From: Ursus arctos
Lineage: Eukaryota > Chordata > Mammalia > Carnivora > Ursidae
Assembly: GCF_023065955.2 (NCBI RefSeq)
Contig: NW_026622874.1
Span: 82,048,917 to 82,112,916, forward strand
Reading direction: 5' to 3'
DNA length: 64,000 nucleotides
The translations under genes and the position numbers were made by a program. Below, piece by piece: positions 11,426 to 24,829 of the stretch (positions are counted from its first letter, which is position 1; the number at the start of each line of letters is the position of its first letter). A model generated the notes under the pieces. That model did no database searches and was not told the DNA's origin. It saw nothing but the letters and a program-made list of their open reading frames with translations.

Positions 11426-11636
11426 GGGGCGCCTGGGTGGCAGAGCGGTTAAGCGTCTGCCTTCGGCTCAGGGCGTGATCCTGGCGTTATGGGATCGAGC
11501 CCCACATCAGGCTCCTCTGCTATGAGCCTGCTTCTTCCTCTCCCACTCCCCCTGCTTGTGTTCCCTCTCTCGCTGGCTGTCTCTATCTCTGACAAATAAA
11601 TAAATAAAATCTTTTTTTTAAAAATAAAATAAAAAA
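11426..11636 (+). mobile_element. CAN-SINE (SINEC), full length
   Basis: Starts GGGGCGCCTGGGTGGC with the tRNA-like promoter boxes (GCAGAGCGGTTAAGCGTCTG; GGGATCGAGCCCCACATC), a CT-rich segment, AATAAATAAATAAAATC and an A-rich tail. Flanked by the target-site duplication TAAAAGGAAAGGTA (11412-11425 and 11637-11650). The GGGCGTGATCC ... ATCAGGCTCCTC variant is the one I associate with bears. Confidence 0.95.
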
Positions 11637-11650
11637 TAAAAGGAAAGGTA

Positions 11651-12196
11651 ACTCTGTTTTAGCAGAATTAAGAAAGCTGTTGTGTTTTATTCAGAACAGC
11701 TCAGTGCTTTTAAGGAAATGAGGCGTAGTGAGTATAAATCTTATGTAAGAAATTAGGACTGTAATGGCTTAATTTTCAGTAACTCCATTTAATTGGTTTT
11801 TTTAGAGCCCACACATCAATAGGTTGCCCTAAAATTTTTCAGACACACCAGGTTCATGTCTCTTCAAATTCCTCCTCCTTTCCCTCTTACCCCAGTGTTG
11901 CCTCCATGTTTGGAGGGGTAGGGGACAGGAGTGGGGGTGCATTTAGTATTTAAGGCCAGATTATTACAGATGAATTGGTTCCTGGCCTGGCTCTTGTGGA
12001 GTCAAACCTCTCCTGCCCGAAGATTCTCCCAGATCTGTCTCAGGGATGGTGAAGAAAGTGGGATGACAGGATATTAAGAAGCTTTGCTTTTCCTCTTTGT
12101 GCATAATTTCAAATCATTTGTGTTACCCTAGAAAGGATAAATGGAAAGAACTAGACTTTGTCCTTTTAGACTTAGGTGTTCTCTCTTCTTTGAGAC

Positions 12197-12227
<31 letters not shown>

Positions 12228-12580
12228 TTGAATGGGGGATGGGACACTAAGAATGTATTGAGGTGCAAACTTACGGTTACTATTTCAAAATATTACCCAC
12301 TATAAGAACAAGAGAAAAAAGTTCTTGGGTCAGTCAGTACATCAGGTAGTTCTTCACAGATTTGTAACCCCCAGTATCTGAAGAAGCAATTGGAAAAATG
12401 GTACAGGTGCATTGTATAGAACTCAAGTCTTACAGACATAACAAATTATAGAATGTGTAAATCTCCTATATTTCACTCTTGAGAGACAAATAGTGTCAAC
12501 ACATTAGAGTATATTCTGCCATTTTTCTTCTCTCTACATAAACTAACATATATATGTATATTTTTACAAAAAAGTATATC
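11651..12580. other. Unique sequence with a 29-A homopolymer
   Basis: No gene recognised. A run of 29 A (12197-12225) may be the tail of an old retroposed sequence, but no body or duplication was identified. Confidence 0.4.
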
Positions 12581-14521
12581 ACATAGACTGTTTTGCATCT
12601 TTTCCCCTTTCACGATATATTAACCTCCCATGAAAGTACAGTTTTTATCCTCCTCTTTGAAACAGATGGATAGGATTTCATTGAAGGGATTGCCATTATT
12701 TATGTAATCATTCTGTCTGTTTCAATTTTATCATACTGTTTCTGGTGTTCCGATGAATGATCATTTTTCTGTATGAATCTTTGTTTTGCTGTGGTTTTGC
12801 TTTAGGAACTTTGTTTTGGTATTTTTTCTCTTTAAGGCTTTGATCAGCATAAACTCCTTTATTGTTAATGTAGCAGACACGGATTGAGGGTCTTTTATAA
12901 CCAGTGAGAGGTAATACTTACCCTGATGTGAAGCCCTACCTTCTAATGAAAAATTCAAGAATGGCATAATTGCGCAATTCGAAGGCTGTGTGAATTTTAA
13001 GTTGATGTTATCCCATTGCTGTATAAACAAAACACCTGTCATGCCATTTTGAGTGAGTTTAGTCTTGTACTAATTGAGGTTTCAGGACTGCAGTCCTTAA
13101 ATAAATAATGCGCAATACACTAGGCTCCATGTTGTTTGAGACCCAAAGGAAAGTGAGACTGTCCCCACTACAGGGCTGTCGAAGATGTCACATTCTTAAA
13201 GCTAAAGATTGTTTTTTACTCTTTGTGTTCAGTATATAGGAGCTATAATGATTTTTAAAACTTTTTCACTTGAAGTATAATTTACATAAAAGGAAATGCC
13301 CAGGTTTTGAGTGAGAGTTTGATCAGTTTTGAAAAATATATACCTCTGTGAAGACACAGACCATTTGTATCACAACAGAATATCCTCCTGACTCTTTGTT
13401 TTCAGCCACCACTCACCCGGTGCACCCTAACCCTTGATAGGATTTTGTCTGTTCTGGGTATTCCATATGATTGCAATCACGCGGGATGTACATTTTGTGC
13501 CTGGCTCTTTCCGCTTATACGCCTTTGTCACATCCTCCCATACCTAGAGTACTGATCTGTTTTATGTCCCTATCATTTTATCTGAATTCTTTATGTATTG
13601 TAGATAGAAGACCTTTATCAGATACATGTATTGTGAATATTTTCTTTTTCTGGCTTGCCTTTTGGTTTTCTTAGCAGTGTCTTTTGAAGAGTAAAAGTTT
13701 TTTTTATATTACTTACGTCCAATCTATTAATTTTTCTTTTGTGGCTCATACACTGGGTGTCCTAAGTAAGAAATCTTCACATACCAGGTTATGAGGATTT
13801 TCTCCTTTTTTCTTTTGAAAGCTTTATATTTTTAGACTTTCAGTTTAAATCTGTGGTATATTTTGGGTTCATTTTTGTGTATGGTATGAGATAAGGTCAG
13901 TGTTCATTTTTTTTTCCATACACATATCCAGTTGTCCCAGCACCATTTTTTGAGAAGTCTTTTTTTTTTTTCTTTTTAACCCATTGAATTCCCTTGGTAA
14001 TTTGTGGAAAATAATTGACCATAGTTATGTGGATCATAAATACGTGACCATATTTCTGGACCCTATTCTGTGTCGTTGATCTATGTTTCTGTCTCTTTAC
14101 CAATACCACACTATTTTTTTCTATTTTTGTGGTGTTTATTTCCCCCTGCCATTTGAAAACCTCTATATTTTAGAGAGATTAGCCCTTTGCCTATGATATA
14201 AGTTGCTAGTTTTCTCAGTTTGTCATTTGTCTTTTGACTTTGCTCATGTTAATATTTACCACACAACACTTTTTTATATATGTTATTTTATGAAACTTGT
14301 ATTGCTAGTGGATTTTGATTCATGGAGACTTTTCCCACTTCCACGTTTTATCTTTTTCCAAATGACTGTTCATTTGTTCCAACAACATTTTTTTTTAAAC
14401 ACATCTTTTGCTCAGTGAATTCAATGTTACCTACAGTATATTCTGAATTTCTGTATGTACTTTGGTTTATTTCCAGACTTTCTATTTTGTTCCATTTGTC
14501 TGGCTTCAATTAATGTACTAG
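12581..14521 (-). mobile_element. Mosaic of ancient antisense L1 (L1M) remnants
   Basis: Antisense L1 ORF2 words are clear from about 13590: CTTTATCAGATACATG, GGCTTGCCTTTTGGTTTTCT, TTGTGTATGGTATGAGATAAGG, CCAGTTGTCCCAGCACCATTT. The block recurs in altered form at 14170-14515, so two old copies or a duplication are stacked. Left of 13240 the assignment is weak. No intact frame. Confidence 0.6.
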
Positions 14522-14528
14522 TACCACC

Positions 14529-14626
14529 TTTTTAAAAAAAAAAATGTACTGGTACCACCTCGAGATCAAGACCTGAGCTGAGATCAAGCATCAGATGCTT
14601 AACCAACTGAGCTACCCAGGTGCCCC
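14529..14626 (-). mobile_element. CAN-SINE, truncated, antisense
   Basis: Only the head half remains (reverse complement ending AACTGAGCTACCCAGGTGCCCC) after a poly-T/A stretch. Flanked by TACCACC at 14522-14528 and 14627-14633. Confidence 0.85.
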
Positions 14627-14922
14627 TACCACCCATTTTTAAGTATAGAGACTTTATAGTATGTATTAACATCTGGTAGAGCTAAACTTCACCTCATTAA
14701 TCTAATTTTTCAGTATTTTCCTAGCTGTTTTTTTCTTACCTTTTCAAATAACTTTAGAATGAAAGGAAACTTACTAGTTATTATTTTCATTGGGATAACA
14801 TTAAATATATGTGGACTTGGGAGAAAAATGACATATTTATGATTTTAGATCATCCTATTTAAGAACAAGGAATATTTTTCCAACTGTTCAACTCTATTTC
14901 TGAGTTTTACAAGAAGGCTTTA

Positions 14923-15112
14923 TTTTTTTTTTTAAGATTTTATTTATTTATTTGAAAGAGGGAGAGGAGAGAGCATAGAGGGAGAGTGAGAGGGAGAAGC
15001 AGACTCCCAGCTGAGCAGACAGCCCAATGTGGGGCTCAGTCTCAGGACCCTGAGATTATGACCTGAGCCGAAGGCAGATGCTTAACCGACTGAGCCACCC
15101 AAGCACCCCCAT
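14923..15112 (-). mobile_element. CAN-SINE, antisense
   Basis: Poly-T, then AAGATTTTATTTATTTATTT, ending in TGAGCCACCCAAGCACCCC. Target-site duplication AAG[A/G]AGGG-like: AAGAAGGCTTTA (14911-14922) against AAGAGGGCTTTA (15113-15124). Confidence 0.92.
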
Positions 15113-16864
15113 AAGAGGGCTTTAAAGTTTTCCTCATATAAACCTCGCACATTTTTTATTACATTTATTTCTAAGTATTTTGTCCTTTTGTTGCCATTAT
15201 AAACTGGAGTATTCTGTTCCTTTATGTCTTGTAATGGGTTTTTTGTTTATAAGTTCTGTGTATATGAAAGTTACTAGTTTTTATGTTAGTTATATATTTC
15301 ACTATAAGTAAGTAAATTTTATATCCTATGAAAATTCAAAAAGATTGAATTGGTTTTTTAAATTTAAGTTTTACTTAACATACAATGCAATATTGGTCTC
15401 AGGAATATAATTCAGTGATTCATCGTTTACACACAATACCCAGTGGTCATCACAAGTGTACTCTTTAATACCCATCACCCATCTAGCCCATCCCCCAACC
15501 ACCTCCCTCCATCGACCCTCAGTTTGTTCTCTATCATTAAGAGTTTCTTATGGTTTATTTCCCTCCTCCCCCCACCACTTCCCATATGTTCATCTGTCTT
15601 CTTTCTTAGATTCCACGTGTGAGTAAGATCATATGGTATTTGTCTTTCTCTGACTGACTTATTTCACTTAGCAGAATACATTGGAGTTCCATCCACACCA
15701 TTTCAAGTAGCAAGATTTCATTCTTTTTGATGACTGAATAATATTCCATTGTATATTTATACCACATCTTCTTTATCCATTCATCAGTTGGTGGATATTT
15801 AGGCTATGTCCATAACTTGGCTATTGTTGGTAATGATGCTGTGACGATCAGGGTGCATGTACCCCTTCAAATTTGTATGTTTCTATCCTTAAAAAGATTG
15901 AATTTTTTGTTTTTCACATTGATTTTCTTGGTTCAAGCAATTATATCTGCAGATAAAGATAGTTTTACTCTTGTTTTGTCTGTTTTCACTGTCTAAAATC
16001 CTTAGTACATTGTTAAACTCTAGTGGGAATAGTAGCCATCATTATTTTTTCTAAAGAGGGGTGTATACATTTTACTGTATTAGGACATATTCATGACTTC
16101 CTATTAGTGTTTAATGGTTTTAATCAGAAACAGAAGTTAAATTTTGTCAGAAGCCTTTTCAAGAAGGTAACTATAAGACTTTTTTCCATGTGAGATATAT
16201 TAATATGGTGAGTTACATGATAGATTTTCTAATAGTGAACCATCCTTCTTTACCTGGAATAAATGCCACCTGCTTAGAGAGTAATTTTTTAATACAATTG
16301 GATATTTTTGGTAGTATTTAGAATTTCTCACTGATATGTAAGTAGAATTAGTGTTGTTTCTTTTGGGGGGGTAGTCTTTGTTAGATAGGTATGCTTCCTA
16401 AAAATAATTTGATCATTTACCTTCTGTGCTCTTGAAAGTTTAAGTAGTGTTGGAATTATCTGATTATCGAAGGTTTGACAGAATTTCCCTGTGTTTTGAT
16501 GGAGCATTTGTTAGATACCCTTTCTGTTTCTTCAGTGAAAATTCAACTGTTCTATATCTATAAGAGGATAAATTTTGGTATATTGTATTCTTCTAGGAAA
16601 GTTTCCATTCAATCTAGATTTTATAAATGTATTTGCATAGAGTTATACATGTAATCTCTAATGATTTAAAAAATTCCTCCATCTAAATGTGTTTTCTTAT
16701 TGTCTTTTTTTAATATTTTAATCTTTTCTCCTTTTCTTGAACAGATTAGCTAATTGTTTTGTCCTTTATTTTCCCCCCAGAGAACCAGTTTTGATTTTTT
16801 TATGCTGCAATTCTTCAGTTTTTTAACCTCATAATTTTCTTCATCATTTTTTCTCTTTTTTTAT
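15113..16864 (-). mobile_element. Ancient antisense L1 remnants
   Basis: Diverged reverse-complement L1 ORF2 text is present on both sides of the younger insert at 15352-15890, for example GTTTCTTCAGTGAAAATTC, CTTCTAGGAAAGTTTCCATTC and GAACAGATTAGCTAATTG. No open frame of interest. Confidence 0.6.
15352..15890 (-). mobile_element. 5'-truncated L1, antisense, with target duplication
   Basis: Carnivore L1 3' UTR and last part of ORF2, reverse complement. It begins with T-rich sequence and AACATACAATGC, and ends in the GTGCATGTACCCCTTCAA region. AAAAAGATTGAATT flanks it at 15338-15351 and 15891-15904, proving a separate insertion into the older L1. Confidence 0.92.
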
Positions 16865-18747
16865 TAGTTTCAGAGGTAGAGTTTAGTGACTCATCACTTG
16901 CATATAACACCCAGTGCCAATTACATCAAGTGCCTTTCTTAATGCCCATCACTCAGTTACCCACATCGCCCCACCCAGTGTCCCTCCAGCAACCCTCAAT
17001 TTGTTTCCTATAGTTAAGAATCTCATGGTTTATCTTGCCCTCTGATTTTGTCTTTTTTTATTTTTCCCTCCCATCCCCTATGTTCATCGGTTTTCTTTCT
17101 TAAATTCCACATGAGCGAAACCATATGGTATTTGTCTTTCTCTGACTGACTTATTTCACTTAGCATAATACCCTCTAGTTCCATCCATATTGTTGCAAAT
17201 GGCAAGGTTTCATATTTTTTTATGGTTGAGCGATATTCCATTGTGTATATATATATACCACTCTTCTTTATCCATTCATCTATTGATGCACATCTGGGCT
17301 CTTTCCATATTTTGGCTATTGTGGACATTGCTGCTATGAACATTGGCATGCATATGCCCCTTTGAATCACTATGTTTCTGTCCTTTGAGTAAATACCTAT
17401 TAGTGCAATTGCTAGGTTGTAACCTAGCTTTGTTTTTCACTTTTTGAGGAACCTCCATACTGTTTTCACATTGGCTGTACCAGCTTGCATTCCCACCAGG
17501 GGTATAAGAGGGTTCCCCTTTCTTTGCATCCTCACCAACATCTCTTGTTTCCTGATGTGAGTTATAGCCATTCTGACTGGTGTGAGATGGTATCTCATTG
17601 AGGCTTTGAACTGCATTTCCCTGATGCTGAGTGATGTTGAGCATTTTTCATGTGTCTGTTGGTCATTTGTATGTCTTTTTTGGAGAAATGACTGTTCATG
17701 TCTTCTGCCCATTTGTTGATTGGATTATTTGTTCTTTGCATGTTGAGTTTGATAAGTTCTTTATAGATCTTGGATAGTAGCCCTTTATCTGATACGTCAT
17801 TTACAAATACCTTCCTCCATTGTCTAGGTGGTCTTTTGGTTTTGTCAGCTGTTTCTCTGGCTCTTCAAAAGCTTTGTATCTTGATGAAGTCCCAATATTT
17901 CATTTTTGCCTTTGTTTCCCTTGCCTTTGGAGATGTGTCTAGCAAATAGTTGCTGTGGCTGAGGTCAAAGAGGTTGCTGCCTATGTTCTCCTCAAGGATT
18001 TTGATGGACTCCTACCTCACATTTAGGTCTTTCACCCATTTTGGGTTTGTCTTTATTTATGGTGTAAGAAAATGGTCCAGTTTCATTCTTCTGCATGTGG
18101 CTGTCCAATTTTCCCAGCCCCATTTGTTAAAGAGACTGTCTTTTTTCCATTGGGTATTCTTTCCTGCTTTATTGAAGATTCGTTGACCATGGAGTTGGGG
18201 GTCCATTTCTGGGTTCTCTGTTCTGTTCCATGGACCTATGTGTCTGTTTTTGTGCCAGTACCATACTGTCTTAATGATTACAGCTTTGTAATGGAGCTTG
18301 AAATCCAGCATTGTGATGCCACCAGCTTTAGTTTTCTTCTTTAACGTTCCTTTGGCTATTCAGGGTCTTATTTGGTTCCATACAAATTTTAGGATTATTT
18401 GTTCCAGCTCTGTGAAAAGTGTTGATGGTATTTTGATAGAGATTGCATTGATAACGTAGATTGCTCTGGATAGCACAGACATTTTAACATTTTTACAATT
18501 TTTTAACAATTTTATTTTAACAATTTTTGTTATTCTAATCCGTGAGCATGGACTGTTTTTCCATCTTTTTGTGTCGTCCTCAATTTTTGTCATAAGTGTT
18601 CTATAATTTCCAGAGTATAGATCCCTTACCTCTTTTGTTAGGTTTATTCCTAGGTATATTACGGGTTTTGGTGCAATTGTAAATAGGATCGGTTCCTTAA
18701 TTTCTCTTTCTTCTGTCTCATTATTAGTGTATAGAAATGCAACTGAT

Positions 18748-18903
18748 GGGGGATTGGGATAGGCTGGTGATGGGTATTAAGGAGGGCACATATTGCATGG
18801 TACACTGGGTGTTATATGCAAATAATGAATCATGGAACATTGCATCAAAAACTGGTATGGTGTATGGTGACTAATATAACAAAATAAAAATTATTTTAAA
18901 AAA
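18748..18903 (+). mobile_element. L1 3'-end fragment inserted into opposite-strand L1
   Basis: About 155 bp of L1 3' UTR (GGTGATGGGTATTAAGGAGG ... TATGGTGACTAATATAAC plus A-rich tail) in + orientation. AGAAATGCAACTGAT flanks it at 18733-18747 and 18904-18918, so this is a bona fide extreme 5'-truncated insertion. Confidence 0.93.
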
Positions 18904-20062
18904 AGAAATGCAACTGATTTCTGTGCATTGATTTTATATCCTGCCACTTTGCTGAATTCCTGTATGAGTTCTAGAGATTTTTGAGTGGAGGTTTTGGGTT
19001 TTCTATGGAGTATCATGTCATCTATGAAGAATGAAAGTTTGACTTCTTCTTTGCCTGTTTGGATGCCTTTTGTTTCTTTTGTCTGATTGCTGAGGCTGGG
19101 ACTTCTAGTACTATGTTGAACAGCAGTGGTAAGAACTTGACATCCCTGCCATGTTCCTGACCTTAGGAGAAAAGCTCTCAATTTTCTCCCATTGAGAATG
19201 ATACTTGCTGTGGGTTTTTCTTATATGGCTTTTATGGTATTGAGGTATGTTCTTTCTATCCCTACTCTGTGGAGAGTTTTCAGAAAGGATACTGCATTTT
19301 TGTCAAATGCTTTTTCTCCATCAATTGAGAGGATGATATGGTTCTTGTCTTTTCTTTTATTAATGTGATCTATCATGTTGATTGATTTGTGAATGTTGAA
19401 CTACCCTTGCAGCCCAGGAATAAATCCCACTTGGTCATGGTGAATAATCCTTTTAATGAAGTGTTGGATCCTACTGGCTAGGATCTTGTTGAGTGTTTTG
19501 ACATCCATGTTCATCAGGGATATTGGTCTGTAATTCTCCTTTTTTATGGGGTCTTTGTCTGGTTTGGGGATCAAGGTAATGCTAGCCTCATAGAATGAGT
19601 TTGGAAGTTTTCCTTCTGTTTCTACTTCTTGAAACAGCTTCAGAAGAACATGTATTCTTCTTTGAATGTTTGGTAGAATTCCCCTTGGAGGCCATCTGGT
19701 CCTGGACTCTCATTTGTTGGGAGATTTTTGATTACTGCTTCAATTTTCTTGCTGGTTATAGGTCACTTCAGGTTTTCTGTTTCTTCCTGTTTCAGTTTTG
19801 GTAGTTTGTATGTTTCTAGGAATGCATCTGTTTCTTCCAGATTGCCTAATTTGTTGGCGTATAATATGTTCTTATAATTGCTTGTATTTCTTCAGCGTTG
19901 GTTGTAATCTCTCCTCTTTCGTTCATAATTTTATTTGTTTGGGTTCTTTACCCTTTCTTTTGGATAAGTCTAGCTAGAGGTTCATCAATCTTATTATTTC
20001 AAAAAACCATCTCTTAGTTTCATTGATCTGTTCTGTTCTTCTGGTTTCTATTTCATTGATAG

Positions 20063-20200
20063 GGGTAGCCCAGTGATGGGTATTAAGGAGGGCACGTGTT
20101 GTAATGAGCACTGGGTGTTATATGCAAATAATGAATCATTGAACACTACATCAAAAACTAATGATGTACTGTATGGTGACTAACAACATAATTTTTAAAA
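20063..20200 (+). mobile_element. Second L1 3'-end fragment in the antisense L1
   Basis: GGGTAGCCCAGTGATGGGTATTAAGG ... GTACTGTATGGTGACTAAC with an A-rich end. Flanking host L1 text (TTAGTTTCATTGAT) occurs on both sides, but the duplication boundaries are blurred by internal similarity in the host L1. Confidence 0.82.
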
Positions 20201-20730
20201 AAGGACTAGCTCTTAGTTTCATTGATATTTACTATTGTCTTTTTAGTCTCTCATTTATGTCCATTCTAATTCTTATTATTTCCTTTCTTGTAACTTTGGT
20301 TTTTGTTAAGTCTCCTTTTTCAAGTTCCTTTAGTTGTAAAGTTAGCATGTTTGAGATTTCTCTTGTTTCCTGAGATAGGCCTATATTGCTATGATCTTCC
20401 CTTTAAAACCAATTTTACGATGTATTGTAGGTTTTGTTGTATCATAATTCTGTTTTCATTTGTCCCCAGGGTATTTTTGATATCTCCTTTGATTTCTTCT
20501 CTAAACTAATTGTTGATCAGTAACATGTAGTTTAGTCTCCTGTGTATTTTTCTAGTTTCCTTCTTGTAATCGATTTTACTTTTATACCATTGTTATTTAA
20601 AAATGCTTGATATGATTTCAGTTTTCTTGAATTATATTGAGACTAGTTTTGTGGCTTAACATGTGATCTATTCTAGAGAGTATTCCATGTGCACTTGAAA
20701 AGAATGTACTGCTGTTCTTGGATGGAATGA

Positions 20731-20945
20731 GATATATATACAGATATATATATATCTGTACATATATATATATGTAAATATATATATATACAGATATATA
20801 TATACAGATATATATATATCTGTATATATATATATGTAAATATATATTATGGAATTTATATATATTTATATATTTTATATATTTATAAAACATATATTTA
20901 TAATAAAAATATATATTTTTTTATATATTACATATATATATATAG
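20731..20945. repeat. AT-rich microsatellite with hairpin-forming units
   Basis: Long TA/ATATAT runs punctuated by CAGATATATATATATCTG palindromes. A unit of roughly 60 bp containing such a palindrome followed by TATATGTAAATATATA appears twice in a row (about 20741-20790 and 20798-20850). A 91-codon minus-strand frame over it is a repeat artefact. Confidence 0.85.
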
Positions 20946-21224
20946 GTCCATTTGGTGTAGTGTGTTGTTAAGGTTATTTCCTTATGGATTTTCTGTCTGG
21001 ATGACCTATCCATGGAGTGTTAAAATCCCCTACTATTATTATATTGCTGGCAGTTTCCCCCTTTAAGTCTGTTAATACTTGCTTTATATATTTTGGTGCT
21101 CCTATGTTGGGTGTATATATGTTTATAAATGTTATTTTTCCTTGCTGGATTGACTATTTTTTATCATTATGTAATGACCCTCTTTGCCTTTTATTATAGT
21201 TTTCATTTTAAAGGCTGAATTTTT

Positions 21225-21337
21225 AAAAATTATTTATTTATTCTTTTAAGTAGGCTCCACACCCAACATGAGTCTCGAACTCACAAACCCAAGACCAAGG
21301 ATCGCATGCTCTACTAACTAGGCCAGCCGGGTGCCCT
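21225..21337 (-). mobile_element. CAN-SINE-like element, short, antisense
   Basis: Starts ATTATTTATTTATTC and ends CTACTAACTAGGCCAGCCGGGTGCCC, with AGTAGGCTCCAC and CTCGAACTCACAAACCC inside. This is the shorter, older CAN-SINE form. Flanks (TGAATTTTT / TTAAATTTTG) are only suggestive of a duplication. Confidence 0.75.
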
Positions 21338-21789
21338 TAAATTTTGTTTTGACTGATATAAGTATACCTACATCAGCTTTCTTTTTGTTTCCATTTACAT
21401 GGAATGTCTTTTCCCATCCTTTCACTCTCATTCTGTCTGTCCTTCTTAAGTGAGCCTCCTGCAGGCATTATGTAGGTGTGTCTCATTTTTTTTAATCCAG
21501 TAAGCCATTCTGTGACTTTTGATTGAAGAATTTTGTCCATTTATTTTAAAGTAATTATTGATAGGTGTGTACTTGTTGCCATTTTGTTAATTGTTTTCTG
21601 TTTTCTCTTTGTTTCTTTATCTCTTTTCTTCTCAATCAATGACTTTTTTAAGTGTTTAGATTCCTTTTTCATTTTCTTACTCTAAGTTTTTGTTTTGTGG
21701 TTGCTGGGTCACATATGTCATCCTCTGTATAAAAATCTATTTTAATTTGATAGCAACTTAAATTTGAACACATCCAAAACTCTACCTTT

Positions 21790-22236
21790 TTAAAATTTTT
21801 TTTTTATTATATTATGTTAGTCACCATACAGTACATCCCTGGTTTTTGATGTAAAGTTCGATGATTCATTAGTTGCGTGTAACACCCAGTGCACCATGCA
21901 ATACGTGCCCTCCTTACTACCCATCATCAGCCTATCCCATTACCCCGCCCCCCTCCCCTCTGAAGCCCTCAGTTTGTTTCTCATAGTCCATAGTCTCTCA
22001 TACTTCATTCCTGCTTCTGATTACCCCCCCTTTCTTTATCCCTTTCTTCCCCTACCGATCTTCCTAGTTCTTATGTTCCGTAGATGAGAGAAATCATATG
22101 ATTATTGTCTTTCTCTGCTTGACTTATTTCACTTAGCATTATCTCCTCCAGTGCCGTCCATGTTGCAGCAAATGTTGAGAACTCGTTCTTTCTGATAGCT
22201 GAGTAATATTGCATTGTATATATGGATCACAACTTC
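21790..22236 (-). mobile_element. 5'-truncated L1, antisense
   Basis: Reverse-complement L1 3' UTR and end of ORF2, from a T-rich start (ATATTATGTTAGTCACCATAC) to GTATATATGGATCACAACTTC. It stops exactly where the next L1's poly-T begins. Confidence 0.9.
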
Positions 22237-24432
<2,196 letters not shown>

Positions 24433-24829
24433 CCTGTTTCTTATAGCACTTCAGGACCCCTGGATGTCAGTCCCATTGGTTTTCCAAGCCAGACATCCTG
24501 AGAGCTCATCTCTTCAGTGAAGATCTCAGGGGCCAGGGTGCCCAATATTGGGTACCAATCCCTTATTCCTCTGACAGACGTGCCTGTCTGGTGAGATCCT
24601 TCCCCAATGTATATTGTCATGCCAGAGTGGAGTTTTTTGTGAGTCCTTGTCTCTGCCTCTTTTACTCCTTTCAGTGTGATCCTTTCATTGTTTGTTGTGA
24701 AAAGTAGTTCATCTACTTTCCAGGGTTTTTTTAGAGAGAAATTATCCATATATAGCTGTAGATTGGCGTGTCTGTGGCAGGAGGTGAATTCAGAATCTTC
24801 CTACACTGCCATTTTGGGCCTTCTCTATT
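24433..24829. other. Repeat-like sequence, family not recognised
   Basis: Sits between the young L1 and old L1 ORF1/5' UTR text. The phrase CACTGCCATTTTGGGCC and its position suggest it is also L1- or LTR-derived, but I cannot name it. No coding signal. Confidence 0.3.

Larger units (their letters stand above)
16865..21785 (-). mobile_element. Long antisense L1 carrying ORF2, inactive, with inserts
   Basis: Reading the minus strand from about 21785 down to 16865, the 5' part of ORF2, the palm domain, the C-terminal zinc region and the 3' UTR (GGCACTGGGTGTTATATGC) can be followed. Minus-strand open pieces at 18891-19181, 18360-18593, 18057-18311, 17437-17712 and 17023-17370 show the frame is badly broken; the palm box reads FIDD. 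Two + strand L1 3' ends (18748-18903, 20063-20200), a SINE and an AT repeat interrupt it. It may be one element with the 5' region at 24830-26100. Confidence 0.85.

Noticed and set aside
11426..11500. tRNA gene
   Set aside because: The tRNA-like boxes belong to the CAN-SINE head; no intact cloverleaf.
20618..20893. 91-codon minus-strand frame rich in Y/I
   Set aside because: Translation of the TA microsatellite.
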